The notes: generated from the sequence alone by a model not told the origin. A DNA stretch of 64,000 nt from CAZGHF01 sp043797305 (GCA_043797305.1 JAZDPW010000024.1:17930-81929), one strand, 5' to 3'. Positions 16,352 through 24,167 are shown, counted from the stretch's first letter. Made by a program: numbers and translations.

Positions 16352-17668
16352 TTATTCTTTTAGGGCGATTATCAAATCGGAAACGTTGGAACCGGTCTTG
16401 CCGGTCGAAATCTGGTCACCTGAGGCGGCAAAAAAGTTGTAAGAGTCGTGTTCCTCGAGATACTTTTCCGGCTTGAGGCCCTTTTCCTTCGCTTTTTCTC
16501 TCGTTATTTTATCACAAATCGCGCCAGCCATATCGGTGTTGTCTTCCCCGTCGGAAGCGAGGGCCACAACCGCTTCCCCGCTTTCAATAAACCGGAGAGC
16601 CGAGAGAGCGAGCTCCTGATTCCGGCCGCCCAACCCTGTTGGGCGAGCCTCGCCCCACTGGGGCGGGCCGCCTTGCCACAAGACCACCGTCGTCTCTCCG
16701 CCGTAAAGTAAAATCATGCCGCTTGCCGCCCGGTGGAGTTCTTCAACCAAATTCTTGCCGACCTCGCTCGCCTCGCCCTGAAGATTGGAACTGCGGATAG
16801 CCGGGGCATACCCGAGTTTTTCCGCCTCCGCCGCCATCGCCTCAAGAGCGATTTTGTTGGAGACGAAAAGAATATTGGAAACTCTTTCGAAATACTTCTT
16901 TTCTTTCGGAGTTTCGATGAGGCTGTTTTGGGAAATGCCGCAATTTTCCCAAGCCTTGTATTTTGTCAAAATTCTTTCGGCGTCCCCAACCGTTGTCGCA
17001 TCGGGCACTGTCGGACCGGATGCCACAAAGCTTAAATCATTCCCCGGCACGTCAGAAAAAATCAAAGCCACGACTTCCGACGGATAGGCGTACTTCGCCA
17101 AGTTTCCGCCCCTGGCGAGAGAAATGTGTTTTCTTACCGTATTTACTTCTTCTATAGTAGCTCCTCCGGAGTAAAGGCATTTAATAAGTTCAGCCTCGGC
17201 CGCGCAGGTGTGCTCCTTCGGCTGGCAAAGTAGGGTGGAGCCGCCGCCGGATATGAGAAAAATTATCAGGTCGTCTTTCTCCGATTTTTCCAGAAGCTTT
17301 ATGACTTCTTTCGTGGCGCTGACGTTCTCTTCGGTAGGCAGAGGGTGGGTGCCGGAAAAAGTCCTGATTTTCTCGAGTTTTCCCTTGCGAAGGTCTATCA
17401 CCACGCCGTCCGTAATTTTGTCTTTCAGAACCTTCTGAAGGGCCCCGGCGGCTTCGAGCGAACACTTGCCGACACCGACGACAAAGATCCTTTTCCCTTG
17501 TTCCAAATCAAAAAACCTGTCTCCGATTTTGAGTTCATTGCCCCGGAGACCGATTTTTTCGGCCACCACTCTTTCGGTATCAATTGCCTCCAGGCCGGCT
17601 TCGGCAATTTGAAGAAGGCGTTCTCGGGTAGGGCTTACCGCGAGCGCCTTGGAGTTTTTTATTTTCAT
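16352..17668 (-). CDS. Glycerate 2-kinase (MOFRL family)
   Basis: About 438 residues. Phosphorylates D-glycerate to 2-phosphoglycerate, the substrate of enolase. Family hallmarks: VGVGKCSLEAAGAL, a glycine-serine loop LISGGGSTLL, LIFSDVPGND, VASGPT, and the C-terminal GGRNQELAL and DGEDNTDMAGA motifs. An unusual glycine-proline-rich insert (QGGPPQWGEARPTGLG) stands just before GGRNQE; its DNA is made of palindromes. The ATG at 17668 is preferred, because the ATG at 17677 lies within a TATAAT box; the leader would be about zero. Confidence 0.88.
   Translation of the reverse strand: MKIKNSKALAVSPTRERLLQIAEAGLEAIDTERVVAEKIGLRGNELKIGDRFFDLEQGKRIFVVGVGKCSLEAAGALQKVLKDKITDGVVIDLRKGKLEKIRTFSGTHPLPTEENVSATKEVIKLLEKSEKDDLIIFLISGGGSTLLCQPKEHTCAAEAELIKCLYSGGATIEEVNTVRKHISLARGGNLAKYAYPSEVVALIFSDVPGNDLSFVASGPTVPDATTVGDAERILTKYKAWENCGISQNSLIETPKEKKYFERVSNILFVSNKIALEAMAAEAEKLGYAPAIRSSNLQGEASEVGKNLVEELHRAASGMILLYGGETTVVLWQGGPPQWGEARPTGLGGRNQELALSALRFIESGEAVVALASDGEDNTDMAGAICDKITREKAKEKGLKPEKYLEEHDSYNFFAASGDQISTGKTGSNVSDLIIALKE
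16629..16667. repeat. GC-rich palindromic insert inside the glycerate 2-kinase gene
   Basis: Two adjacent small hairpins (gcccaa-ccctg-ttgggc and cgcccca-c-tggggcg) with a linking cgagcctcg. They encode the extra residues before GGRNQE, a place where family members usually have a short loop. This looks like a repeat inserted in frame. Confidence 0.5.
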
Positions 17669-17675
17669 TCCTTTC

Positions 17676-17681
17676 ATTATA
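17676..17681 (-). promoter_or_regulatory. -10 box of the glycerate kinase-ppsA operon
   Basis: TATAAT preceded by TGG on the minus strand, seven bases before the ATG at 17668. Extended -10 type; no clear -35. Confidence 0.55.
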
Positions 17682-17689
17682 CCAATTGC

Positions 17690-17911
17690 TTACCAACTGG
17701 TTATTTTCCACTGAACCCGGCCGATAATGCCGTTTTTCAGGCGGACTTTGATGCCGCGCGGATGACTCGCCCCGGGACTCAAAACTTCATCCACGAACCC
17801 TTGGGTGTAATTTTTCGTTCCGTAATTCTTTTTTTCGATAATCCAGACAAAATCTCCCGGGTGAATCTCGCTGCGCTTCGGCGGCTTAGAATTATCAGTC
17901 GAGTTTCTCAT
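17690..17911 (-). CDS. YwbE family protein (DUF2196)
   Basis: 73 residues. The pattern IHPGDFVWIIEKKNYGTK, then TQGFVDEVLS, then HPRGIKVRLKNGIIGRVQ is characteristic of the YwbE family, a small beta-barrel-like domain of unknown function. The gene overlaps the ATP-grasp gene by 17 bases, so the two are cotranscribed. Confidence 0.85.
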   Translation of the reverse strand: MRNSTDNSKPPKRSEIHPGDFVWIIEKKNYGTKNYTQGFVDEVLSPGASHPRGIKVRLKNGIIGRVQWKITSW

Positions 17912-19217
17912 TCGGTTTATCCAAGTTTGGCAGATAACCCCACTTCCTCAGCAAATTTATTTCCCAAATATTCCTCAAACCTATGTCCTGCCGGTAAAAC
18001 ATGTGGGGAATTTGAATGTTTCTCACCCGGCGATAGGCGATTTTTCTCGCCTCCGGAATGTCTTTGCCGCTGCCGGTAGCAATCAAGTTCCAGCCCGATA
18101 TACCAGCCACTCTCCATATGCCGTTGTCATTTCTCACGTCCCCGATGTGAACTCCCTCGCGGTCTTCTTTCTCGAAACGGATGGCGATGTCCCGGTAAGT
18201 TTCCGCCGTTTCCATGTCGTTGCCTTCGGAAAGAGCCGGCGGAGTGAAAATCACCACCCCGATCTGGAATCCTTCTTTGGTCCTGAGCGTAAAATTCCGG
18301 CCGCAAGCCAGGCGATAAAGCCAGTCGCCGGCATTGTCCAAAATTCCTTCAAGCTGAATCTGAATGGTCGGGTAACCGAACCGGGCGGTGAATTCCAGCG
18401 GGTAAATGTCGTTTTTGTTGACGATGCAGTTCAAGTCGATGTAGCCGATGTACCCGGATTTCTGGAGAACGGGCGTCATTTTCTCCAGCGTACTTTCGAA
18501 AATCTTGTTCGAATTTTCCCAAAACATCATCGTCCCCGCTTCTCCTGTCATCGGGCCGAGGTTGCCGGTAAAAATTCTTTTGTGTTCGAAGTTAACGTTG
18601 ATGGGGTGGATAAATTTTTCTCCGTTAAAGAAGGCGCCGACTGCGATTTCTATCCCAGCTACGAATTCCTGAATCAGGAACCTCGGAATTTTTTTGCGCA
18701 GCGTCTTTTTGTTGTGCCGCAAAAAATCCAGCAAATCGCTCGCGTCGTCTTCTTCGGAAATTATGACCAATCTTTTGTTGTACGATTGTTCTTTTCCGCT
18801 CGGCTTGAACACATAACGCCTGGGCGTCCTTTTGATGAAACTTATCGCCGCCTTGTAATCGTTGAATTCCCGGCTGGGAAGGGTATTGATGCCGAATTTT
18901 CGCAATTCGTCCTGTCCGAACTCGCGCTTTATTTCCAGCTTGTCCGTATAGCGGCTGCCGCCGATTACGCGTTTGCCGGCTTTGCGCAGCGCTTGAGCCG
19001 ATTCGCCGTAATTCGAGTCGTCGAAAATGATGACGTCCGCCCACGAAACGTGGTGACGCCAGTTCTTGACCTTCTCGAAAAAACCGTCGTAGACGTCTTT
19101 ACTCTTCGGGTCCTTGAAATAAAACTTCACCTCGTGGCCTTCTTCCACCAGTTTCAAGGCCAGGTCACCGCTCAAACTGTCCTTGGAAACAAACAGGAAT
19201 TTTCTGCGTTTTTTCAT
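17895..19217 (-). CDS. ATP-grasp ligase, PurD (phosphoribosylamine-glycine ligase)-like
   Basis: 440 residues. The fold follows GAR synthetase: N-terminal Rossmann-like part, ATP-grasp core with RYVFKPSGKEQSYNK and FLIQEFVAGIEIAVGAFFNG, GNLGPMTGEAGTM, and the metal/phosphate region LNCIVNKNDIYPLEFTARFGYPT. No other purine-biosynthesis gene is seen here, so the physiological substrate may be different from phosphoribosylamine; other ATP-grasp amide-forming reactions are possible. Cytoplasmic. Followed by the YwbE-like gene with overlap. Confidence 0.75.
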   Translation of the reverse strand: MKKRRKFLFVSKDSLSGDLALKLVEEGHEVKFYFKDPKSKDVYDGFFEKVKNWRHHVSWADVIIFDDSNYGESAQALRKAGKRVIGGSRYTDKLEIKREFGQDELRKFGINTLPSREFNDYKAAISFIKRTPRRYVFKPSGKEQSYNKRLVIISEEDDASDLLDFLRHNKKTLRKKIPRFLIQEFVAGIEIAVGAFFNGEKFIHPINVNFEHKRIFTGNLGPMTGEAGTMMFWENSNKIFESTLEKMTPVLQKSGYIGYIDLNCIVNKNDIYPLEFTARFGYPTIQIQLEGILDNAGDWLYRLACGRNFTLRTKEGFQIGVVIFTPPALSEGNDMETAETYRDIAIRFEKEDREGVHIGDVRNDNGIWRVAGISGWNLIATGSGKDIPEARKIAYRRVRNIQIPHMFYRQDIGLRNIWEINLLRKWGYLPNLDKPNEKLD

Positions 19218-19249
19218 TTCAAAACCTTAACATCCGGTTTTTATGAAAC

Positions 19250-19951
19250 TCACTCTCTTCTTATGATTAACTCTTCCTCGGAATTCTCCTTTTTAATATT
19301 CCCGATTACGGTCTCAGCCACAAAATCGGGCTCCATATGCTTGTCGTAATCCGCCGGCTTCTGCTCGTCGAACAAACCGGTTTTCATCCCGCCCGGGTAT
19401 ATTGCCAACACTTTGATATTTTCCGGCTGCACCTCGAGACGAAGCGATTTCGTGAAACCGACGGCGGCATATTTGCTCGCGCAATAACCCGAAGAACCGG
19501 GACGGCCTTGAAGCGCACTCGTGGAAAGAATGTTTATTATCGTTCCGGATTGCTGCTTTTTCATCTGAATAAGAGCCGCTTTCGAGCCGTGTATCGTGCC
19601 GAACAAATTAACCTCTATCATGTCGTGCACTCTCTTTAAATCCATCTTTTCTACGGGGGCGTGAGGAATCCAAATCCCGGCGTTGTTGATCCAAACGTCA
19701 ATGCGGCCGAATTTCTGAATGGTAAAATTCGCCAATTTGTTTATTTCGTTCTCTTCCGTTACGTCGGCGGTGAAAAAATCTGCTTTCAATTCCCGGCCCA
19801 ATTCTTCCAGTCCTTCGCCTGACCGCGAACTTAAAATCAGTCGTGCGCCCTCTTTGGTAAAAGCAAAAGCCAGCGCCCTGCCCAAGCCGCGACTTGCACC
19901 GGTGATTACGACAACTTTGCCTTTAATGGTCATTTCTGTTTTCTCTACCAT
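19250..19951 (-). CDS. Short-chain dehydrogenase/reductase
   Basis: 233 residues. Classical SDR: nucleotide loop TGASRGLG, NNAG, catalytic serine in ILSTSALQG, and YCASK. The likely cofactor is NADP, from the basic residue in SSRSG. The substrate is unknown. The ATG at 19951 has GGAG upstream; the ATG at 19933 is also possible. A truncated SDR start overlaps the 5' end. Confidence 0.88.
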   Translation of the reverse strand: MVEKTEMTIKGKVVVITGASRGLGRALAFAFTKEGARLILSSRSGEGLEELGRELKADFFTADVTEENEINKLANFTIQKFGRIDVWINNAGIWIPHAPVEKMDLKRVHDMIEVNLFGTIHGSKAALIQMKKQQSGTIINILSTSALQGRPGSSGYCASKYAAVGFTKSLRLEVQPENIKVLAIYPGGMKTGLFDEQKPADYDKHMEPDFVAETVIGNIKKENSEEELIIRRE

Positions 19952-19994
19952 CTCCGCTCCCGGTTACGATAACCGTTTTGTTCTTCAGGTTCAT
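19923..19994 (-). pseudogene. Truncated SDR N-terminus overlapping the SDR start
   Basis: A 23-residue frame reading MNLKNKTVIVTGSGDGRENR, which resembles the beta strand and start of the glycine loop of an SDR, then ends inside the next gene. Probably a leftover of a duplicated or shifted SDR start, or a coupled leader peptide. Confidence 0.4.
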
Positions 19995-20067
19995 GATACA
20001 TATATATTATCACTTTCTTGATGAAGATTTAATAGATTTTTATCCAAAAACTGGCGGGATCTGTACG

Positions 20068-20105
20068 CCTCAAAAATTATGTCCATATGGACATAATTTT
20101 TGAGG
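20068..20105. repeat. 38-bp perfect palindrome
   Basis: Arm cctcaaaaattatgtccat, self-complementary with no spacer. Lies between the terminator of the 20.2 kb gene and the start of the SDR region. One of four such palindromes in the window. Confidence 0.75.
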
Positions 20106-20128
20106 ACACGGAGTTTTTAAAAACAGAT

Positions 20129-20158
20129 GCGGGGGCCGATGATTCATCGGTCCCCCGC
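20129..20158 (-). terminator. Terminator of the 20.2 kb membrane-protein gene
   Basis: Hairpin gcgggggccgatga / tcatcggtcccccgc with one bulge; on the minus strand it is followed by TGTTTTTAAAAA. About 40 bases after the stop codon at 20200. Confidence 0.75.
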
Positions 20159-20199
20159 CTGCTCCCGCTCTTGTTGTCCCGGGAAAGCGGAATCCGGGG

Positions 20200-20640
20200 T
20201 CAGGTCGCGCCGACCGGTCGGCCGGCGGGAACGCCGCGCATCGCCTCCTTCTCGACGACCTCCGTGCCACGGTAGGCGCGGATCATCATGATGATGGCGA
20301 GAATCAATGCCGCGATCTCCGTCTTGTAGAGAAACGGCGCGCAGAGGTTCTCCGGCACCTGATACGTCTCGCCCGCGTGGACGACGATGTCCATGTCGCT
20401 CGGACCCTTGAGCCACCGACTCGGGTCACTGAGCGCCTTGTTGCCCCTCACCATCGGCCACCGGTACCAGCGGCCCCGACTCAGCCAGCCAGAGACACCG
20501 GAACCCGCACAGAGGGCGTTGGTAGCTGACGCCAAGCTCTCGCCTTCCTTGAAGGTATGAGTCAGCGGCAGGTTGTACCTCGACCCGGTGGCTGCGACGA
20601 GAGCGAGCGCGAGTAAAACGAGAAACCAGTCCGTCTTCAC
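20200..20640 (-). CDS. Two-helix membrane protein with a LysM-like outer domain
   Basis: 146 residues from a GTG start with AAGGAGG four bases upstream; the longer ATG frame extends upstream of this RBS into the promoter and is rejected. Structure: membrane helix (5-20), an outer domain of about 80 residues, a second helix, and a charged tail. The outer domain resembles LysM: FKEGESLASATNALC at its start and a closing VVHAGETYQVP. LysM binds N-acetylglucosamine polymers, so attachment to peptidoglycan is plausible. Own promoter and terminator. Confidence 0.65.
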   Translation of the reverse strand: MKTDWFLVLLALALVAATGSRYNLPLTHTFKEGESLASATNALCAGSGVSGWLSRGRWYRWPMVRGNKALSDPSRWLKGPSDMDIVVHAGETYQVPENLCAPFLYKTEIAALILAIIMMIRAYRGTEVVEKEAMRGVPAGRPVGAT

Positions 20641-20679
20641 TGTGCCTCCTTGGGTCAGAGTTGGACTTGTGCTGTCCTT

Positions 20680-20708
20680 AGAATGAAAAAATTTGAACAA
20701 CCTGTCAA
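20680..20708 (-). promoter_or_regulatory. Sigma-70-type promoter of the 20.2 kb gene
   Basis: TTGACA (20703-20708), 17-base spacer ending AATTTTTT, then CATTCT (20680-20685). The same AATTTTTTCATTCT string forms the promoter at 22532-22560. Confidence 0.75.
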
Positions 20709-20721
20709 GTTTTTAAAATGG

Positions 20722-20756
20722 AAGCGGGGAACCGATGTTGAGTCGGCTCCCCGCTT
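20722..20756 (-). terminator. Terminator of the LysM gene
   Basis: Hairpin aagcgggga / tccccgctt with an inner ccgat / gtcgg stem. A second small hairpin (ccgcct-tagt-aggcgg, 20777-20792) lies closer to the stop. The T-run on the minus strand is short. Confidence 0.6.
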
Positions 20757-20800
20757 TTGCTTCCGCTTGTGCTTTCCGCCTTAGTAGGCGGGTTCCCTTG

Positions 20801-22168
20801 TTAGGAGGCCGCAGGCGTCTCCACGGTCTCGGGCTCCGGCGCGGACTGGATGTCCGGCTCGGGCTCGGCGACGGGCTCGTCGACCCCTGCGAGGGTCGCG
20901 CGCCCGCTGAAACCGAGGAAGTTCGCGCCGGGCTCGACGGGCGCCTTGGTCTCGATGACGACATAATCGCCCTCGATGACCGGCTCGTCATCGAGGAACC
21001 CGATGACGCGGTTGCCGACTGCCCGCACGGTGACCCGCCGGCTCGCCTGCCGCCGCGCCCGCTCGGCCTGCTCGACGGCCTCCCAGTCGGGGGCCGAGTG
21101 GATAGCGGCGTACTCGAACGGCTCAATGAGCGCGCCCTCGATCCAGTTCCGCCGGTACTGGATCACGTTCGCGCAGAACCCGAGCACGCAGACACCCTTG
21201 AACTCGTCCACGATCTCGTCGCCCCGACGGACGACGACGTCCAGGATCCATCCCGGCTCGCGCACGAGGACGACCTCGCGACGCGTGTCGTCACCGTAGG
21301 TCACCTCGAAGGTCCGACCGGGGCGCGACGAGATGAGGACGCGCCGTTCGTTCTGGCGCTCGAAGGTGAGATCGAACATGTCCGCGCCCTGGTGAAGACG
21401 CTGGTAGGCGGCCTGTGCCGCGTCGTCGAGAATCTCTTCTCGATTCGCCTCGGTCACACCCTCGAACTGAGAGGGTGGACCAGCCATGACACCGTCCTCA
21501 ACCCCATCGGGCAGCGGCGGCATGTGGCCTCGCATGATCACGAAGTCGGCCCGGCGCTGCTCGGCCAGGCGACGCTCGTGTGAGACTCGCTCATTGTCGA
21601 GCAGCTCGTCCATGTTCCTCAGCTCCGATCGGAGAGACTTGATGGTCTCCTCGAGTCTCGCGACGACCCTCCTGAAACGCCGATTGTCGGCGAAGAAGCA
21701 GACGACCGCCACGAGGGCGATGACGAGGAGTGCCCACACCCACCAGGGGCCGAGAGAGGACGCTTCCTCTGCGCCGGCGACCGAACCGGCGGCGACGGGT
21801 ACCGGCGCTTCCGAGGCCGGTACGACCACTGAGCTTGCACCCTGACATCCCACCGTGGGGATGGCGAGGTGCTCGCCCGGGAAGACCAGCACGATCTGCC
21901 GCCCGTTACGAACGGACAGCCGACCCTGCTCCTCGAGGTAGGGATTGAAACCGTAGATCTCCTCCCAGCGAAGCGCGTCACCGCACTTCTCGTAGGCGAG
22001 GTCCCAGAGGGTCGAACCCTTCACAACCACGAACTCCTCCGTGGTCACGACGACCTGCTGTGTCGGCGGCACTGCCTCATACTGGCGCAGAGCGGCCCCT
22101 CCGAAGATAAGCGGCGCTGGGATCAGACAGCCGAGGACGAAGAGCACCTTCTTGAGGAACTTCTTCAC
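20801..22168 (-). CDS. LysM-domain membrane protein with coiled-coil region
   Basis: 455 residues from GTG at 22168, preceded by GGAGGTGG. Order of parts: membrane or signal helix (8-25), a LysM domain (about 46-105: VVVKGSTLWDLAYEKCG ... PGEHLAIP), a Pro/Ala-rich linker, a second membrane helix (140-159), a charged coiled coil (165-205), and a C-terminal domain of about 200 residues with no recognised family, ending in a Pro-Glu-rich tail. It may tether the cell envelope to a cytoplasmic partner. High GC and GTG start differ from most housekeeping genes here. Single-gene unit. Confidence 0.75.
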   Translation of the reverse strand: MKKFLKKVLFVLGCLIPAPLIFGGAALRQYEAVPPTQQVVVTTEEFVVVKGSTLWDLAYEKCGDALRWEEIYGFNPYLEEQGRLSVRNGRQIVLVFPGEHLAIPTVGCQGASSVVVPASEAPVPVAAGSVAGAEEASSLGPWWVWALLVIALVAVVCFFADNRRFRRVVARLEETIKSLRSELRNMDELLDNERVSHERRLAEQRRADFVIMRGHMPPLPDGVEDGVMAGPPSQFEGVTEANREEILDDAAQAAYQRLHQGADMFDLTFERQNERRVLISSRPGRTFEVTYGDDTRREVVLVREPGWILDVVVRRGDEIVDEFKGVCVLGFCANVIQYRRNWIEGALIEPFEYAAIHSAPDWEAVEQAERARRQASRRVTVRAVGNRVIGFLDDEPVIEGDYVVIETKAPVEPGANFLGFSGRATLAGVDEPVAEPEPDIQSAPEPETVETPAAS

Positions 22169-22227
22169 GTTCCACCTCCATATGAAATTGTGAGGTACAG
22201 AAAAACGGCTTTCACCGTTACCTTATT

Positions 22228-22256
22228 ATTATAATTTATATTTTTGAAAATGTCAA
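22228..22256 (-). promoter_or_regulatory. Consensus promoter of the LysM gene
   Basis: Perfect TTGACA (22251-22256) and perfect TATAAT (22228-22233) with a 17-base AT-rich spacer on the minus strand. The strongest promoter in the window. Confidence 0.9.
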
Positions 22257-22275
22257 GCTAAATTAAAAAAGAAGC

Positions 22276-22304
22276 GGGGGCGCGGTGTGGAAACGCACGC
22301 CCCC
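22276..22304 (-). terminator. Terminator of the 57-residue membrane-protein gene
   Basis: Stem gggggcg / cgccccc; on the minus strand the hairpin is followed by GCTTCTTTTTTAATT. Confidence 0.8.
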
Positions 22305-22324
22305 ATTGCTCTTCTGCGACCGGC

Positions 22325-22498
22325 TCACGAGATGTCCTCTCTTGCTCGCTCCTCGCGACCAATCGCCTTGAATTCCTTGACGATTGCGGGAAGGAGGAAA
22401 ATCAGGAGGACAACCTTCGCTAATCGCGAAGGAATCGAAACGCAGGCGAAGAAGCCTAGCGCCACGAGAACCTCCGCGACAACTGAATTGAGCTTCAT
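22325..22498 (-). CDS. 57-residue membrane protein
   Basis: Starts MKLNSVVAEVLVALGFFA with GAGGAGG ahead of the ATG. Two short hydrophobic helices, then a charged tail (KEFKAIGREERARED). No family recognised. It has its own promoter (22532-22560) and terminator, which argues that it is a real gene despite its size. The longer frame to 22594 runs through the promoter and is rejected. Confidence 0.7.
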   Translation of the reverse strand: MKLNSVVAEVLVALGFFACVSIPSRLAKVVLLIFLLPAIVKEFKAIGREERAREDIS

Positions 22499-22531
22499 AA
22501 CCGCCTCCTCGGGGCAAGGGTTGCTATCTAT

Positions 22532-22560
22532 AGAATGAAAAAATTGACGCGACTTGTCAA
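22532..22560 (-). promoter_or_regulatory. Promoter of the 57-residue membrane-protein gene
   Basis: TTGACA (22555-22560), 17-base spacer, CATTCT (22532-22537). Its spacer end and -10 are identical over 14 bases to the promoter at 20680-20708. Confidence 0.75.
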
Positions 22561-22572
22561 ATAAAAACGAAG

Positions 22573-22605
22573 GAGGGGCGCGGTGCTTCCGCACTCACGC
22601 CCCTC
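22573..22605 (-). terminator. Terminator of the 22.6-23.3 kb gene
   Basis: Stem gaggggcg / cgcccctc with an inner part; followed on the minus strand by TTCGTTTTTATTTG, which merges into the next promoter. Confidence 0.8.
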
Positions 22606-22630
22606 TTGCTTATTCCTCGACGGCTTGCCG

Positions 22631-23347
22631 CTACGAACTGCGGCGGCAGTCGACGTACTCGGCCGGGTCGAGGCCGAGCTCAACGAGATCGAGTCCCCGC
22701 CGGCAGGCCTTGAAGGCGATCAGGTCGACCACTTCTTCGGCGCCGCTGACCTCGAGAAGCTGCAGGCGGACGTCGTTCAGGACAGCCCGCTTGAACTCCG
22801 CGGACGTCGTGCCGATCGCTCCCAACTTGCCGTCTCCGTCGCTCCGGAAGAAGATGGAAACGCTGTTGGACTCGAAGACGTTGCCGGGTGGGTTCAGGAG
22901 GTAAGCGATCTCCTCAACGACATCGAAGGGGTCGTCGAGATAGACGAGTTCCAACCCTCCGTCGGCGAGCGCATGCCAGTGGCACGGTTCGGCCTTGAGC
23001 CGGACCAGCCGCGGCATGGAGAGAACAGCGAGGAACCTCTTCGCGAGTTCCCGCCGCTCGACCTCCGCGAGCGCTTCGGAAACCGTCGGTCTCTGCGCCG
23101 GCGGAGTCCGACTCTCCTCGATGAGCTGGTTGGTCGACTCGACTATCCGGTCGAGGCGAACCCGCTCGCGGCAGATATCCACGAACTGCCGCTCATAGTC
23201 GGAGGGCGGAGTCGCGTAGACGGTCTCGATCTCATCACCTACTCTCGGCGTCAGCGTCCTGCCGACCGCGATGTAGATCATGATCATGAGAGATAGCGCG
23301 CCGAGTGTTGCGGCGGCGGGCTTGAGCCACACCGGGAGCCTCTTCAT
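22631..23347 (-). CDS. Single-helix membrane-anchored protein, unknown
   Basis: 238 residues from the ATG at 23347 (AAAGGA nine bases upstream). One membrane helix (about 8-30), then a mostly helical outer domain with two or more cysteines (DICRERVRLDR, ACRRGLDLVELG, VDCRRSS). No family recognised. The fold of the outer part could be stabilised by disulfides. Own promoter and terminator, like its neighbours. Confidence 0.65.
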   Translation of the reverse strand: MKRLPVWLKPAAATLGALSLMIMIYIAVGRTLTPRVGDEIETVYATPPSDYERQFVDICRERVRLDRIVESTNQLIEESRTPPAQRPTVSEALAEVERRELAKRFLAVLSMPRLVRLKAEPCHWHALADGGLELVYLDDPFDVVEEIAYLLNPPGNVFESNSVSIFFRSDGDGKLGAIGTTSAEFKRAVLNDVRLQLLEVSGAEEVVDLIAFKACRRGLDLVELGLDPAEYVDCRRSS

Positions 23348-23410
23348 GGTACCCATTCCTTTCGGTTCGGTAGAACCGCGTTGGGGAGGTATGACAATAA
23401 CGCTCGCATT

Positions 23411-23439
23411 ACACTAAACGTCTTTCACGTTTCTGTCAA
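23411..23439 (-). promoter_or_regulatory. Promoter of the 22.6-23.3 kb gene
   Basis: TTGACA (23434-23439), 17-base spacer, TAGTGT (23411-23416) on the minus strand. Confidence 0.75.
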
Positions 23440-23458
23440 GGTATTTTCCGGGTTGTGC

Positions 23459-23486
23459 TTGACAAATCCCCCTCTTTGGCTAACCT
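23459..23486 (+). promoter_or_regulatory. Promoter of the small zinc-ribbon gene
   Basis: TTGACA followed by a 16-base spacer and TAACCT on the plus strand, roughly 50 bases before the start codon at 23537. Confidence 0.5.
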
Positions 23487-23536
23487 TACTGAACGGATTT
23501 AAGAACCCGTGAGAAAGGTCAAAAAACAACAAGCAA

Positions 23537-23728
23537 ATGGCGTTTCAGGATAACGACGGCGGCGGTTTTCAGCGGAAAATGTACCAAGGAAACTGGGTTT
23601 GCTCAAAATGCGGCAAGGAAATCACCGAGCTGCCCTTTGAGCCCGACCCGAATCGGGCCAACCAGTTAAAGTGCAAGGACTGCTTCAAGGAAAATCTTCC
23701 TCCGAGAAGAAATTTCGGTCGCTACTAA
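23537..23728 (+). CDS. Small CxxC-x17-CxxC zinc-ribbon protein
   Basis: 63 residues. Pattern YQGNWVCSKCGKEITELPFEP, then CKDC about 17 residues later, then a short basic tail. This family is very common in Patescibacteria, often in several copies per genome; its function is unknown, with nucleic-acid binding suspected from the ribbon and basic tail. It is the only plus-strand gene between 13 and 30 kb and has its own terminator. Confidence 0.88.
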   Translation: MAFQDNDGGGFQRKMYQGNWVCSKCGKEITELPFEPDPNRANQLKCKDCFKENLPPRRNFGRY

Positions 23729-23737
23729 ACCGAAAAA

Positions 23738-23766
23738 ACAAAAACCGCCTCTACGGCGGTTTTTGT
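23738..23766 (+). terminator. Bidirectional hairpin terminator after the zinc-ribbon gene
   Basis: Perfect 12-base arms acaaaaaccgcc / ggcggtttttgt with a 5-base loop and a T-run, ten bases after the stop. Confidence 0.9.
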
Positions 23767-23782
23767 TAAGTGTGTAAAAAGT

Positions 23783-23819
23783 GAGGAGCCCGGGCGCAGT
23801 GTGCGTCCGGGCTCTCCTC
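23783..23819 (-). terminator. Terminator of the 23.8-24.2 kb gene
   Basis: Long hairpin gaggag-cccgg ... ccgggctctcctc, followed on the minus strand by ACTTTTTACAC. Confidence 0.8.
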
Positions 23820-23846
23820 GCTTGAAAACACCCTCGCTCGGATCAC

Positions 23847-24167
23847 CTACACCCGGTCGAGAAATCTGCTCTCGTCGCCGATAGGAAGCCGAGTCTGAGT
23901 CGGCTGTCCCATCAGCTCCGCGAGCATCTTCTCCGCCCTGTCCGAGAAGGGCGGAACGTTGTCCCGGACATCCTTGAGCGTCCGGACGGTGAGGCATCCC
24001 CGCTCTCCGAGGAAGTCCCAGATCTCGCTCTGAAATTCGGCGAGATCCGACTCCACTTCGCAGGCCTTCTTGAGAACGGCGACAAGCTCGTCGTCGCTCG
24101 GCCGAGACCCGACGTCGCTGAACTTCGCCCGGAGGTTTTGCCAACGAGCGGAGAATTCTCTCCTCAC
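23847..24167 (-). CDS. Small soluble helical protein, start uncertain
   Basis: The frame closing at 23847 encodes an acidic, helical protein (EVESDLAEFQSEIWDFLGE, ending FLDRV) with no recognised family. The frame is open back to 24326, but a good promoter occupies 24298-24326, so translation must begin after about 24290. A fine AAAGGAGG (24208-24215) is not followed at normal distance by ATG, GTG or TTG in frame; the next in-frame start is GTG at 24167, used here. Either a rare start codon is used or the RBS serves another purpose. Own promoter and terminator. Confidence 0.5.
   Translation of the reverse strand: MRREFSARWQNLRAKFSDVGSRPSDDELVAVLKKACEVESDLAEFQSEIWDFLGERGCLTVRTLKDVRDNVPPFSDRAEKMLAELMGQPTQTRLPIGDESRFLDRV

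Noticed and set aside
20735..21583. Plus-strand 282-residue ORF and other frames opposite the LysM gene
   Set aside because: Frames stay open because of high GC; the minus-strand gene has a consensus promoter, RBS, LysM domain and terminator.
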